NCBI RefSeq assembly: GCF_040954835.1
Contig: NC_090705.1
Coordinates: 17,000,436 to 17,064,435, forward strand
Source of the DNA: Lepisosteus oculatus
Taxonomy: Eukaryota > Chordata > Actinopteri > Semionotiformes > Lepisosteidae
Reading direction: 5' to 3'
Length of the DNA stretch: 64,000 nt
Shown here: one piece after another, positions 11,015-26,000 of the stretch
Layout: the number at the start of each line of letters is the position of its first letter
Position numbering within the stretch: the first letter of the stretch is position 1
Notes under the pieces: model-generated
Seen by the model: the letters and a program-made list of their open reading frames with translations, nothing else
What the model was told of the DNA's origin: nothing
Database searches by the model: none
Program-made: the position numbers and the translations under genes

Positions 11015-14000
11015 CTGTTGTTGAGAAACCAAGAGACAGAGAAAGCAACCTGGGTTAGTGGAGAGCAGAAAATGCTTAAGTGTCAGGCAAAAGAAAGACA
11101 TCATAATCCCATTGAATAATCACTCACTCATGGAGGGCTGGCTTCCTGTTTCCTGCTCCAGCTCATCTTCTTCAATGCATGTTCCAATGTCGTATGACCA
11201 GTGATTTAAACTTGGGCAGTTGGCTATAGCATATGACGGAGAAGGGTATATGTGCAGGTTTAAGGACCCCAGGATGGAGGAAGAGGACTGGCTGCTGGAG
11301 GAAGAGGTGCTGCTGTTGGAGATGGTAGAGTGTGGCCTTTTGAAGGGCGTGGAGTGGTCAAAGGAAGACACTGCTATAGAGGCTCTAGTTCTGGATTCTG
11401 AAAAAAGGAGGAATCAACACAGAATTTAAAAAGATCCAGATCTAAACAGTAACCCAACACAAACATCACAGTCAACATACCTGTGGATATCTTACAAGGA
11501 AGATTTTGTTCTTATATGGTTGTACCTACTGTAAGTACTGTGTAGTTCCTGTGTAGTTTGTCTTGAAAGTCCATTAACAAATATAAGATAAAATGAGTGC
11601 CACTTATATCTTTCAGTAGTCCTTTGTAAGGTACGTATACACATTGTTTCACTGATAAAAGTTAACTGCTAAATACATGTTGTGATGCCACGAGGGGCAT
11701 TTTCCTAGCAGTACAGTACTTTTTCAGATGAATCATCCCGTTTACTGATACTTTTGGCATCACTAAGATGGCTGTGAGAGAATGCCAGCATTACCCTGCA
11801 ATTGCTGGAACAGGAAACAGATGAGTGCCCTGTTCCAGCCTATATAAATTGAGTAATGAGCTGGTGGTGAGTGTCCTCTAACTTGGCAGAAGTGCAGCGT
11901 GAAAGAAGGCTGTTGCATTCAAGATGCTTAGGACTGCTTTAGCATCTTACAAAATGGCCTGAGACTGGAGACATGAATTGGACCACAGGAAGTCCTGAGC
12001 AGGAAGGAAGGAAATAAACTGCAGTAAGACCTGAGACAGGAGAGAGAAAACAAACTATTGGGAGGTCTGTGACTGGAGAGAGAGAGAACCTTTATTATTG
12101 GAAGACCTAACAAGTGAAGAGAGAATTCAAACTATAGATAGACTTAGAATGAGAGGAGGAGATTGAACAGAAAAAAAGGCCCTGTTAAAGTTAAAAGAGA
12201 ACACAAGTAGGGTAAAACATTATTTTAATTTTTGTCTGAAACAGTGTATTCAATAATAAACATGATGGTGCCAGAATAGTTGCCCCGATATTTAGTTAGA
12301 GAAATTAAAAGTTAGTTAGGAGCTCAAATAGGAACTAGGTTTATTTTAGTTTATTATTTAACTTTTATATTTTATAATTCAAATACAAACACAGTTATCT
12401 GCCAAACTGTTTCCCAGTGTGTCTGTGTACTGTAACATGCCTATATTCCATGCCCATGTGATGACAGTGACCCCCATGGCATCACAATCTTTAAAAGAAT
12501 GAGAAATCTCTTTAAAGGGTTCCAACACCTCAGTATTGTTTCACTGAGGTTATGGATACTAGCTACTGATACCAAGTTAGAAAATAGCTACTAATAGCTA
12601 CTACAAATACCAAATAGCTACTAATACTTGTTAATAATAGCATGAAATGATTGTCATTCCGATCATTCATTATGGAGGTATAATATTAGATTTCTCGTTT
12701 CTCAGATGTATTGTATAATTTAAGATTGAATACATGTCTAATCAGTGACATGGATTTCAGGTCTTTATTCTTTGAACATGATTGGTTCATATCATTGTTA
12801 CTTTTATAAAACACTTAATCGGAGGCCTTATTCACATGCAGTTGGTGTCATTTTGTCAGGTGCATATTCTCAAAGAGGTTTTATATAGAACAACTTTTAC
12901 TGTATATAATAAAACAGTACACTCATTAAAACATATGTTCATTATGATTTTAAAACCTTTATTTTTTGTATCACACATTGCAAGACAAAATTTATTTATT
13001 GTGAATTTCTTAAATGCATGTGTGATACATCCCCATGTTTAGTACCAGAAAGCCTGCTTGCATCAACCACTCTAACATAACCACCTGACATGAAACAACA
13101 GTTAGGGCTAAATGCTAGCTTCATCAGACATTAAAACATGAGTAAGAACAGCTCCAAAATAAAACATATACTAATAAACATTACATCAACTCTATCTACC
13201 TTTTTTAAAACAACTAGCCCTTTGTTACAACTTCATGTATGTGCTAAAAGACACTCCTTTTATAAAAATGCCAAACAAATCCCATGTGGAAAATCGCAAC
13301 AGTCCTGACAATTAACAATTCCATTACATAGATTTTGAAGTATTTCCAAAGTCTTTAATAATTGACTTTGGCGGCCCCTAGCGGTGGTCTTGTTGTCAGA
13401 CTCCCCTCCGGATCAAGAGACACACCAGGGCCAGGAGTGAATATAGGGGACCTCGGCAGTGTATTCAATAGCTAACACATTTTACATTGACTGCAACAGA
13501 TGTTCTGTATGTGTGCAGACACAATAATATTCAATGTATAAACATCAAAAACTTCAAATGTGTTATAGATATACAAACAGGAAACACCTGCAACCTGAGC
13601 ATGTTCAGGCAATGCCACCTATCTGTAGCCAGACAATAGAGGATAGATTTCTTCATCTATGTGCAGAAAATGTTTTTAAAAGCCTCCGACCAGCCTAGTT
13701 CAGGTTTCTTTGGTTAAATAAATAAGTAACTGCATACTGCCCAGGATTCTGTACTGAAGCTCCAGAACAAAGAAAACAAAAAAATGAAATTCAAAGGGAT
13801 ATTTTTTTTACTTAACTTTGAAGTGATCAACAAACCACATATAAAAAGAGCACAAATATGTGGAATGAACACAATTCTTTGGGCATTTTGTCTAATTGCA
13901 GGGGCAATCAGTGCTTACAGTTAAAGATAGCTAAGACTTTGAAAAGCTAAAACAGTTAAGAAACACAGTTCTTGCCTAACAGTTAACTTACCTGTTCCCT

Positions 14001-17000
14001 TCATGATATAATCTATTGCTCTGTCACTTATTGCAGCATCGCTGGGCTTAATGTCCATAAAAGGCTTATTGCCTATTCCCATTGAGACCATCTCCTGCAT
14101 TCGCAGCTCTACAAAACAAAATGATAATAATAAAATAATATATACATGTGCACAGCATGAATCAGGTTATTATAATTGTCTTTTTATAATTTCAAAAGGT
14201 TTTTGATCGAGGTTCCAAAAATAGATGTTTACCTCTGTTACGCAGTGCTTGTCTCCACAGAATTTTTCCTATTATGTTTGTCCAAGCTGCCTTCACCTCC
14301 GCTGAGCTGGCTTGAAGGATGAAGGTATCCTGCGATTTCCTACGTCGAAACCAGATTTCAAACCGGAGCCCACTGTCGCCCACATTTTCGGTCATTCCGA
14401 TTTCTGCAGTCTGCAAAACATTATGTCCATGAATAGTGATAGGGCTTGAGTTGGGTCCTGCTTCAAGTGGGTTTAGCCAGCAGCTATATCACCCTGTAAC
14501 TCAAAAATTGGAGCCCATTGAAGCTATGCAGGTTGAACCTGGCCAATACCTGGATGGGAGACCTCCTGGAAAAAACTAAGGTTGCTGCTGGGAGAGATGT
14601 TAGTGGGACCAGCAGTGGGCACCCATCCTGTGGTCTGTTTGGCCTAATGCTCTGATATAGTGATGGGGACACTAAACTGTAAAAAAAATTGTATGAGTCA
14701 TAAAACTGAGATCATGATTCTCAGTGGTCATTACAATCCCAGGCTGTCTCTTGAAAAGCATAGGGGTGTTACCACCAGTGTTCTGGTGAGATTTCCCCTG
14801 GGCTTTACCAACCATGGCCTCCTAATAATCCCCCTCTATGAATTGTCTTCATCACTCTGCTCTCATCCCCACTAATAGCTGGTGTGTGGTGAGTGTTCTG
14901 GTGCACTATGGCTGTCGTCGCATCATCCAGGTGGGGCTGCTCATTAGTGGTGGTGGAGGGGAGACCCCACTACCTGTAAAGCACTTTGAGAGGAGTGTCC
15001 AGAAAAGCGCTATGTAAATGTAAGGACTATTCTTATTATTCTGCTGTTCTAGCCTTGAGCAAGTTGATTTAAACTAATCACTCCAAGAAAATGCACAGCT
15101 AATTGGATATCAAGGTAATTCACTTTGGACAATAATATCAGACAGCTACTAATCTAAGTAACTACTAATGGAATGTCAAAGAAGTGCAAAATGGACAAAT
15201 GATTGAAGACATGAAAGGAGTGAGAAGTACTAAAAATGACTGGCTCACCTAAAAAGCCTAAAAATTAACAAAAAACTGCTGAACAAAAGGACAAACTTTT
15301 GGTGTGTGAGAACGGATGACTTCTCAAAAAGTGACCCAAAGTATTTATTTTGTCTCATATGTGAATTCTGAGATGAACAAAGACACCAAATTCAGCTTCA
15401 CCAAGAACAGCTACTAAATAATGGAGAAGAGACGCAAGACAGGGAAAACAAGTCTGCGTTTTCACAGTGCTGTACTGTTCTCTGCACGTTAGGGTCAAAG
15501 GTCACTCTTTTCTGTCTGTGAAAGGAGTCACTTCTGTCTGTATTCATATTTTCATCGGTAGCATGTAAGACCAGCTCTGAACCTCTGTCAGTTGTTAATA
15601 ATATTTCTAGCAATTCGGTTGCACTTTTGCCTTGAACGCTGACCTCCATCTGGACTTGTCCATTAATATCATCAAGAAAGTCTCACACTACATTGTCAGA
15701 AGACTGTTGCACCGAAGCTTTACTTTCTGTTGTCCTGTACCTTGTAGGACTGTTTGTAAATGTAGATGTCATATCCCCCATCAATCTTTTTAGTTTTGCT
15801 GAACAGAATGAGGTCCTCGAAAAGGAAGACGTGCCGGAGGTACTTCCTGCGTCCGCACCAGACAATAAACTCATCCTGGCACCGCAGCTGCCCTTGTTCT
15901 TTCAGATTCACCTGGAACGAAAGGAAGAACTCGTCAGTGTCACGATTATAGTTCCCCCCTCCTTAAGGGTGCTCCAGCCCGTTCACGTGAAACTTTATTC
16001 TATGCACCTGCTCCCTATTCCCAGCCCACCTTAAAAGCCAGGCGCTGACGCTCATCCGGGCTCTGCATCGTATTTCCATATCGTGCGAGTCCGAGACCTG
16101 GAAGCGCCTGGTCCCGTTAAGGTTTTAACCTCTGTTCCCGTTCCCGTTCCCCGTCCGCCGGTTCCGACCCGGCCTTCGTGGTTTTTAATTCTTTGTTCTG
16201 ATGGATCTCCTGGTTTTGGACTCTACTCTTGCGTTTTGGATATTCCCTAGGACTACTCTTTTGGATTGTTCGCCTCGGCCACACCTCCCCCGTGCACCAG
16301 CGCACCTTGGACACGCCCCCCTGTCTTTAAGCCCATTTTCCCGCATGACGTTTCCCCAGTGTTCCCCCACTTCGTCGGATTGTGTCGTCTGCATAGGGTC
16401 CGGAAAGAACTGTTTGTTACAGTCAGCACTGCAGACTCACAACTTCTGCCAGGCCTTGGGATACAGGATCCCATTATAAAGCTGACTTCTGAGGGTGAGG
16501 AGAAACCATACACATCTACGGCTTTTAGAAGACCTTGGCGTAAGAGAAGAACGTCAAATATTCTTGTAGTGTTGGTTCTTACATCAGGATCAGGCTGTCT
16601 AGATTTATTTTACTAGTCTCAAAATCTGTCCCTCACTATTACATTATTACACTATTACTTATTTAACAAGTGTTAAATAACACTTGTGTAGCATGTAGAT
16701 TTCAAGGCAATCTGGTCTCTTGGCTTGTTTTGCAGTAACTATTAAAAAATGTATATCCCCAGTTCATGATAGAAGACCGCATTTGGCATCTGTCTTTAGG
16801 AAACTATCTATCCTTTTGCTGAAAGCTGCTCATTCCAAGCAAGGTTTGTATTGACCCAGAGCTGGTTTGTGAAGTAAAGTGCCCGAGGCCAGACAACCCC
16901 CTTGTCCATTGCAAGACACCCATGCACACAAACAGGGAAAATTTAGTTGCCCCAATTGATCTAGCCTGCATTTCTTTGGATGGTGGGAGGGAAATGCTGC

Positions 17001-20000
17001 ACCTAGCAGATGCTATCTTAAACATGGGCAGAACATGTAAACTCCAGATGGGAACCACCAGAATCAAACCCAGGACCCAAGAGCTGTGAGCTTCTATTGC
17101 ATGTATTTCTGCGCATTTGTCTAGCCCTCTCTTGAAAGGGTGTGTTACATATGTTTTTTTATTATTAAAAAATAAAGATTATATATCTGTATATATGTCT
17201 CCAGAGCTCTCCAGATAACCCACAGCAGTCCACCCCCTCCACACCTCTCCTCTCCCGTACTCATACTGATTAACATAGTTGGCCTCACATCGCAGCCTCG
17301 AATGGCATCCATGGCCAGCAGGTCGTTGCCATGGCGCAGCTGGAACTTGACCATCTCCTCGGCAGCCCGCAGGTCAGTGAGCTCCTGGTCCTGAGATTTG
17401 CTGCACTCCTTGATCATGTCCTTCAGGAGCAGCGCGTACTTGCTCATCCTCTGGATAGGCTTCAGCAGATAGGAGGCCAGGTCCATTCTATCTCCCAGCT
17501 CCAGCTGCTTGTTCTAGAAACAATAGCAGATGGAGGATTAGAAACAAAATGAAAAACTGACCAGTCTGCTCAAGGTTGAATATTTGCAATGCAGTTCTGG
17601 CTTCTACAAAGCCATGGCCTTCCTTCTGGTGATAGGATTTTATTGACTTGAATCATGTTTCTAAGGGTGTTGTTATCTGTATGATCACATTTCTTCTGCT
17701 ATTTATTCACACTTTCAGCTAAAAAGTCCAGGAATGTTTATGGACAATCTTGTCTGGAATGATTTGTGAGCAGCACTATCTTTTTGTGAACGTGTAGTGG
17801 GCAAATTGTACATAACAGTCGATATTAAGTCTTAGTGGTGCATTATACAATTTGAACATAACATTGATTTAAATTTCATGCTTTGAACTGTATTTATTAA
17901 TTTAATTTTTGTTTTCCCTTTTTGTTTACAAAAGAAGTAGATGATGTACATATTTTTATTAGTAGCGGCTTCAAGCTCAGCTTGCCAATAAAGACATATT
18001 TCAGTTAAACGTTGTAAAAAGTATTATTTGGACTCGTAGAGTGACACCTGATGCACTGTGGGATTACATTTCACATCACATTAGGAGACTGGCCAAGATG
18101 AAGCTTACGAATTTGGACTCACCTTAAAGAAGCCGTTGCCATGACTGGCTAACAGAGCATCTGATTGTGGCTTGTTCTTGCTGTACAAAGCATACATCCC
18201 AAATTGTTCCTCCTTCAAAGAAAAAGGTGTTTTCTATCATAAAATTGGATGTTTTTCAATTTCCATTTTGTTATGCTCATCGTAAATAAGGAACTAGATT
18301 TAGAAATACACCTACAGCATACGTGAATAATAGCTTGTAAGCACAGTTGAGAAACTTACGTGTCGAAGGAAACAGCAGCTGACGGACAGCGGGGACTCCA
18401 CACAGTGCTCCAGTTCTTTGAGAAAATACTGACTGTGAAAATCATACAGTTTCTCCATATTTCCAAAGATGATGTTGCGCTTTCCTCTTAAATCCTGGGG
18501 CAGGTCTATCCTTTCCATCTCCGGAAAATAGTTTTCAATTATATAACCAAGTGATCGAACATATTCCCTCTCCGTGGAAATCATTTCATCCATAATGTGC
18601 TGCATTTTGCTGTTTTAAAACACCAAAATCATGGTCACATCATAGAGCATGCAGTCATGTATATAAGTATTCTTGTACAATACATTGTTCTACATTTGGT
18701 TTTGATGAAAAAAATTCAAAAGGAAATAAATTGATAACACGATGTTACAATTATTTATGGCTTATTATTATGGCTTATCTCTTGTCCTTGATATTTGTGA
18801 CGGTGCTATTTCTAAAAATAGCATTTGTTCTCCTGATATTTCTAAGTCACTTCCAGACAGAAAATTCAAAACAAATCAGTTTTCAGTTAGTAAGAGCACT
18901 TCCAGCTTCTTTTCAATGAAGGAGAAGCCCTCACAGCCAGATTTTCGAACTGAGAAAGGGAAATTACAGAGCTTGTACCTGCTCTGCTTTCTGACGTCTC
19001 CGTCAGAGCGTCTGCTGTGCATTCTGGGAGGGGAGGACAGGCTGCGGCTCCGGCACAGCTGCGGGCTTTTCACGTCAGGCCTTTGCAGCTTTTTTTCTGG
19101 GGCCACGTTATTGGCCACTTCCAGCCCCCTAATGTAGACACCCGTGTACCCGTGGCTACTCTCCCTCGAGGAGGCGTCGTGGCCGACGTTTTTCTTCATC
19201 ATCTTTTTCAACGGCTGCTTCCTGTGCCGCGCTGCTGGGGAGCACACGGGTTCCGACCAGCAGGAGGCAGAGGAGTCCACAGTGCAGTCGCTATCGGTGT
19301 CGTCAAGCACAGCCGGGCTCGGCCCGCTTTGCTCGGACCCAGCTTGAAAGGGGGCCAGAAACAAAGAGTGGCTTTTAGAGAATGGGACATCCTCGCGCCC
19401 GTGAGGACTCATTTTTCTGGACTCCTGAGTCTGCGTGGGGTTTATGCAACTGTCACTGACACGTCGACATGAAGGCTGCCTGACTCCCATTTTTCCTTCA
19501 GCTGTTTTGGAGTCAGCTGGCGATGTCAGCCCACAGCTTTTGGGTGTCGTTGTGGCTCTAGCTAAGACTTCTTCTAGATGCTGTCTGGTTTGCTGACATT
19601 TCATCCAGTGGCTGTTCCACTCCTTCAGCTTGCTGGGGCTGTTGAGATTCAACACCATTTCATTTAGAGTGTGGAAATTCTCTGGCGAGAACTTTTTAGC
19701 CTCGCGGTGATAGTCCTGCAGGATCTGAATCTCTGCTGGAGAGAGCCTGGGAGTGCTGTCTTCCACATTCAGTTGCCTAAAGTATTCATTGCAGTGTTCC
19801 ACCCATTGGTCAGCCTAGAAAAACAGAGTAACTCCAGTTACCAACAGCCAAACAATGTGAGGGCAGCAGGCAGATAACTCCTGAGATTGGATTGGAAAGA
19901 AGGTTTAAGGAAAAAGAGAAGAAAACATTTTTTGAAAAGTAATATATCAATGCAAAGTTAATCAAAGCCTTCATTGTGATAAATTCTCCTGCCTCAATCG

Positions 20001-23000
20001 TATTACCCTGCAATTATTTAGGTTTAAGTTGTATATTAGACAGAATTAGTACACTAACATTATGTTTTTGTCTGTAAAAATGAGTTATTACATCATCATA
20101 TAATGTCATACACCCAAGTTAGAGGAATGTTCTCACATATTCTCATAGTATTAGATACAGTATGTAGTATATCAAGGCCTCAGCAAAATATTTATCTTGA
20201 ACATCAAAGAAGTGGGCATTTCTTCCATCATACAAACTGATGCTTTCTGCAGATTAGCTAAGACTACACAAATAACACTGTTTCCTGACTGAACATACAG
20301 TATACAGTATGGGCAACAACTCTGCTCCTATGCTAAACAGAAAAATTAAGGCTAATTAGCCAGGATGGAGCTGTTACCACAATAAGCCACTCAAAGCTGC
20401 AGTAACCACAATAAGAGACTGGAAATTCTTAACAGACATCAATGGCTTATTGGATTTGAATGCATTTATGATTTAGAACATTTTACACAGTGTGACTTCT
20501 TATGGCCAACCTAACACTACAAAAATGACACTCAAAAAGTGAATCAAGACATTAAAAAAATTACCGTATCATAAAACTCATACAGATTGACCAATATTTC
20601 CAGCTCAGTCCTTCGCCTCTCGATTCTGCCAATGGTGTTGTACAAGTGCAGCTTAAAGTCCTGCACCTTTTGTTCCAGGTGAGCATCTTTGAAAAGGGAG
20701 GTGTTAGCGATGCCTTTGGACTCCTTGATGAGCTGCATCCCCCTTTTCTGATGTTGCTGTGGAAACAGGGTGCAATTAATCTTTGTACACACAAATACAA
20801 ATGTTCAGGGACGATGTTAAATAAGGATAATACAGGAGTATGTTTAAAAAAGCAGTTTTTTCCACCATAGATACATACTGCAGACTCCTCGAGAAACATT
20901 GCTAAGCACTGTCGCATCTGCTTCAGACCAGCTAAAGACATAGTCATAGAATCCAGGGGAGCGAGGTACTTCTCTCCCTCCACAGAAAACCACAATTTTA
21001 TCTGTAGAGAAAAAAACAAAATTTAGCTCACATTGACTTTGCTGATTTTAGGGAGAGTTCACAGTAACTTCCAAACAAAATCATCATCATTTCAAAAACC
21101 TATGCCTTCAATTTCAAACTAATGCTCCCTGTCCTTTGCCTCAGAATATACTGTACTTCTAATGCTTTTGAAACGGGGATGCTTCCTTCTGAATTTTTGA
21201 CATCAGGATGAAAATCAGCCATGAAACTAACATGAAAGAAGTTATTATAGAGGGGCTTATAAACTCACCAGCCATAGTATTGGGAACCCCCACTGAATAC
21301 TGTGATGGGGCTCTGCAAGTAGAGAGAGCAGGTGGAATAGGATGTAATATGTATCTTATCTGAAAGTCTAGTCTTAACAGAGTGTTCCAACAGGATCTCC
21401 TACACTTGATGTTGTGATTAGAGTAATGATGTGTGGGAGATAACATCAATTTGTTTTACTGGTTCTCAGCAGAATTGAGGTCTGTGGACATTTCTGACCA
21501 GGGGAAGGTGACAGAAGTCTTCCTCATGTCCCTAAAGTCAACCACTCATTGCCTGTCACTGAGAGGGTCTATACCTCAGACCAGTTGTTCCTCATATTTT
21601 GGCTGGCAAGTGTAAAAAGCTTCACTTTACATTCATCTGTTTTTGAATATCTTAACCGTAGAGTTGTCAGTGTCCTACCTGGTTACTTCCTTCTTCAAAC
21701 CTACGCATCTCCAAGAGACTCTCCAACTGTTTCAGAGACTTGTTGGACAAAATTACTAGCTTATGAACTTCTTCATCCACCTGATTGTACAACGCAGTAA
21801 CCATATCAATGGCATCCCTGTAAACACCAAAATTTAGACAAATGAGGCTCATTAGTTATCATCCATAAATTAAGTTAAATACATTGTACAATCCCAGATA
21901 CAATATTCTAAGGACAATTGTCTTGCTTTAGTGATTTAGGACAAATAATGTGATACATTAATGTTGGAGTACTCTAAAATTGTGTAATGTAGGGAAGATT
22001 AAACATGTTATCTGAAACTACCTTCCCTAAATTTACATCCAGCTGTCTATGGGAACATCCGTCTCTTAGTGATTGCATTTGTTTAGGTCTTTCCAAGATC
22101 TTCTGCAAAATGCTGTCTTGGAGACGCCCAGTGACATAATGTACTAAAGGATCTACAATTATCACATCTCTACAAAAATGTTGTGCGTCAGCCTTTCTCT
22201 TTTGTAGTAAACTGCTGGCAGAATTCAAACAAGTTTGACGAGCAAGAGCTCCCTCTTCAAAAATATATGGTGATTATTCCTCATAATTATACCACACTGC
22301 ATACCACAAACCTAGGTAATAATGTAGTGGATGATAGGAATGCAGTTTTCGAAGGTCAGTGCAATGTATTTTTATATAGTAACATTACCATATAAGCTAG
22401 GGAGCTGACAATTCTCTTGCTGTTTCCAGCTAAGAAAAACAGCAGCTGAAGTCTCACCAGTGAGCTATCTTGGAGCGTCTGGGCCAGCTAGAAAAATATA
22501 ACCAGTCCTGGGCATTCAAAACCACCTAACATGACTGTGAAGGAGTGTAGACTCTTAAATGGCTTTTTGATTCTTTAAGGTTCTTGGGGTGTGTTGGTGG
22601 CAGCCATTACAATGCTAATTAAAATCCAAAATGGCAGCCAGTTTCCAAACAATTGTAACTGGGACTCATAGTTTAAACTACAAGATGAAAGGCTATGCTT
22701 TAAAATTCAGCCATCTACTGTTTGGCACTGGGGAAAGGAGCTGCTGCTTTGTGATTGGAGAAGAGTAACATAGAATTTTAATTAAAACTCCAATCCACCC
22801 TGCAAATGGAAATTCATACAGAGGCATCTTGAGTCGAGGCACAGAAAGTCCGCAACAAGAACATGGTTATACTGTAAATGAATAAAAACTCTCCAACGAT
22901 AAAATACTCATGTTACAGATTCACTATATGTCTTTCAAAGTTTCTTAATCTATTAACCAAATTTGAACTTTGATGATTGGGAAAATTTGTGGCAACTGGA

Positions 23001-26000
23001 GCCCATATTCCCTGGATTAATGTGAGATGGAACAGAGATTCAAAGATGCCCCTAAAATGTAATAAATTAAGTTGAGCATTTAATCTACTATTTAATTGTT
23101 GCAAGCGATTAATTACTTTACTCATCCACTAAATTCAAATCAATGATTACAATAAGAGAAATACAAAATGTTCTTTACTGAAATGGCATGGATGTTATTC
23201 AGCTGTTATTTGCTGTTTAAAAATATTTTTAAACAACTTGATATGTTTGTACACATAGTGATGTGTTTCTGACAGGGGCACATATACAGCATTAATGTGC
23301 CATAACAACATGCAATTGTTCAAATGCACAAAGGAGTTGTGGGAGCGTGTAACAAGCTACTCGGCCAATGTTGTCAAAGACAACACCCATGTTTTTTTCA
23401 AGAAGTGAACAGATGTGAGAGTACTGTAGGTCACTTTGGCTAATGGCGTCTACGAGATGAATAAATATTGTGAATGTAAAACGCATGGGTGTGATCGTCA
23501 GATCAATCCACCACTAGCAACTAAGTGTGCTAAACAGGCTGAGCAACCTCCACTTGTTTGCAATCTTCCTTATATTCTGCTGTCTCCCACCTGTGATTCT
23601 CACTTTCACAGCACTCCTCTTTCTTGATTCTGGCCAGGATGGTTCCTCCCTGTAGTCGGAGCCGGATCAAGTGCCTGTCATCCAGGACATTCTTCATGAG
23701 GAGTCTGTGTCTGCTGATCACCTCTGCAACTTCCTAAAACAGCCATTGATTATTTTCCACTGTTGTACTCAGAAAATTACTTCTGTCAACATTGTTTGGT
23801 TTTTGGTTTGTCTTTGCATGTTCTGCTGACATTTAAATTCTTGCACCCGCTAAGTGTTCAATTTGAACATTGAAGTTCTGATTAAAAAGTAAAGTGTGTA
23901 ATTAAACCATCATTGAAAGGGACTGAGCGTGTTTTAAGGCACTGGATGTATACAAAAGTATGTTTTACATTAAAGACTGAAAAACAAACATGATTGCCAA
24001 ACTTTTTCTAAAGCACTTGTAATTAGTTTTGATTTTTCCAGCATTAAAATATGCATATGATTGAGTGGGGAGCTGGGTCAGCATGCATTGGTGCCAAAGG
24101 AACCAGTAAAGGATAATACCGTGCCAAGAATCAATGCATCACACCTGAAGAAGGGTCAACAACAGAAACATTTAGCACGGCATTCACTTTCACTTGTTAA
24201 AATTTCTACTGTTTATACATGTTCTATATACATTTATTTGTTAATGGTTGGCAGGGAACAAATGAACCTGACTATGCTCAGTCTTCTTCAGGAGCAAGCT
24301 GAGGATAGTAAGTGGTATTCAGACATATGGAGTTGGCTGACCTGGGCAGTGGAGAGAGGACTGTGTGAGCTCAGGGTTGAGATGGAGCTCTGAAGGGTGG
24401 AGATGGCAGCATTACAGCTGCTTGCAAAGGGCTCAATTTTCTGCAATTCAGAAAACAATTAATAAAATTAAATATTATGAAAGATTACAGCCTGGTATTT
24501 TTTGTACTGGCTAGCTCAGACGTAGATGGCCTGCTTTTGGATTGTCCGTGATTTGCCTTCATACATGTTCTTTTGTTTGGTCCTTTAATTAATAAATGGC
24601 TGCGTAAACTCTTTGGCAATATATAAAACCAAGGATCTTAGACCATTGTAATCTAATGGGGATCACATTTCAGTAAACGCTGAACAAAACAGTGTCCCGT
24701 GACAGGGCAGGGGTGAAAACCTTTTGAGGAATTGAGTGACTTCTGAAGTATTATCTTGCCACCAAAAGCAGAGTACTCTGTCTGGTTGAGGACCTCATTT
24801 TTAAAAGTGACAGCTCCTATTCACATTTCCAAGAAGCTATATGCACTGGAAACATTAGCTCTTTTGACAAATACCAGTCTAACAAGAACAAGCAGATGAA
24901 ATGACAGATGTACAAAGATTTTATAATCTTTGTTTCTGCTCAACAGATGTCTGCTCAACACCAAAAGAATGCTACAGTACATGTGAAAAGCCTATATTGG
25001 TTAAGCGGTGGTGGAAAAGTTACTTAAAAAGTAATCCATTACAGTTACAAACTACCTGTGTAGGCGATTATTTTTTTCATGGGAAGTTGGGGGGGGGGCA
25101 GCTTCTAAGAGGAAATGTATTACTTGCATTGCAGCTGAAATTATTAATACTGTAGGTCACTTTAACTGTTGACATTTTAAAATAAATTTTCCCCATTGTC
25201 CTGTTAGTTTTAAAAAGTAAAGTCTTATACAAGTAACTTGTAGCTGTAACAGAATAATTTTTCAAAGTAAGCTTCGCCAACGCTTGTGAATACTCATTAC
25301 GAATTGCAGTCTCAATTTCAATACAGCCTATCTTCTTTGCTCAGGCTCAGAGGCAGTAATATATGTTTGTGACAAAGAATCACCCTCCAAAAGCATGCAG
25401 CGCTGAGCACATCCCCTTAAAATAACATGGTCAAACCCTGATGAACCTTTAACCTAGTAAAGAGAAAAACAGACATACCTACATACAATAAATTACACCT
25501 ACCCTTCTGAACTGTATCCACTGATTGTGATCATAGAGAAAAGTCCCATCAAACTCTCTGGTGAGCTGACTGGAATCTATGTGTTTGTACAGTGTCTTCA
25601 GGGACGTTAGCGGTTCGTACTGTGGAAGGAGAAAATATAGCATGCTTTTCCTGCTCCTCTTTTGTTCAACAAGATCATTTAATTCTATCAACGTTTAAGG
25701 TTTTTGCTGTGTATGGAGGCCATCAAGTTAGGTCCCGGAGTACAAACTTAGCTTAGCCTTATTGGGATAAATGCATTCAACACACATTTGTTTCAGCATT
25801 TTAGTTGTGTTGTTGTGGTTTTGTAACAGTCCACATTCTATTTGTTTTATTTATAATGTGTCAGTTCCTACAGACACATGAAAGATTATTAATTAGATTA
25901 TTAATGATTACTTTTCAAAAGCTTCTGGTATTATTGGAAATCATTACCTGTACAGTTGTGTCTCTTTCAGGTTTGCATGTTGTATCTTTGTCCACAAGCA

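Noticed and set aside
16117..16616. Several overlapping open frames on both strands
   Set aside because: They lie mostly inside the GC-rich solo LTR and match no protein.
19017..19472. 151-codon plus-strand open frame
   Set aside because: Antisense shadow of PLEKHG4B exon m.
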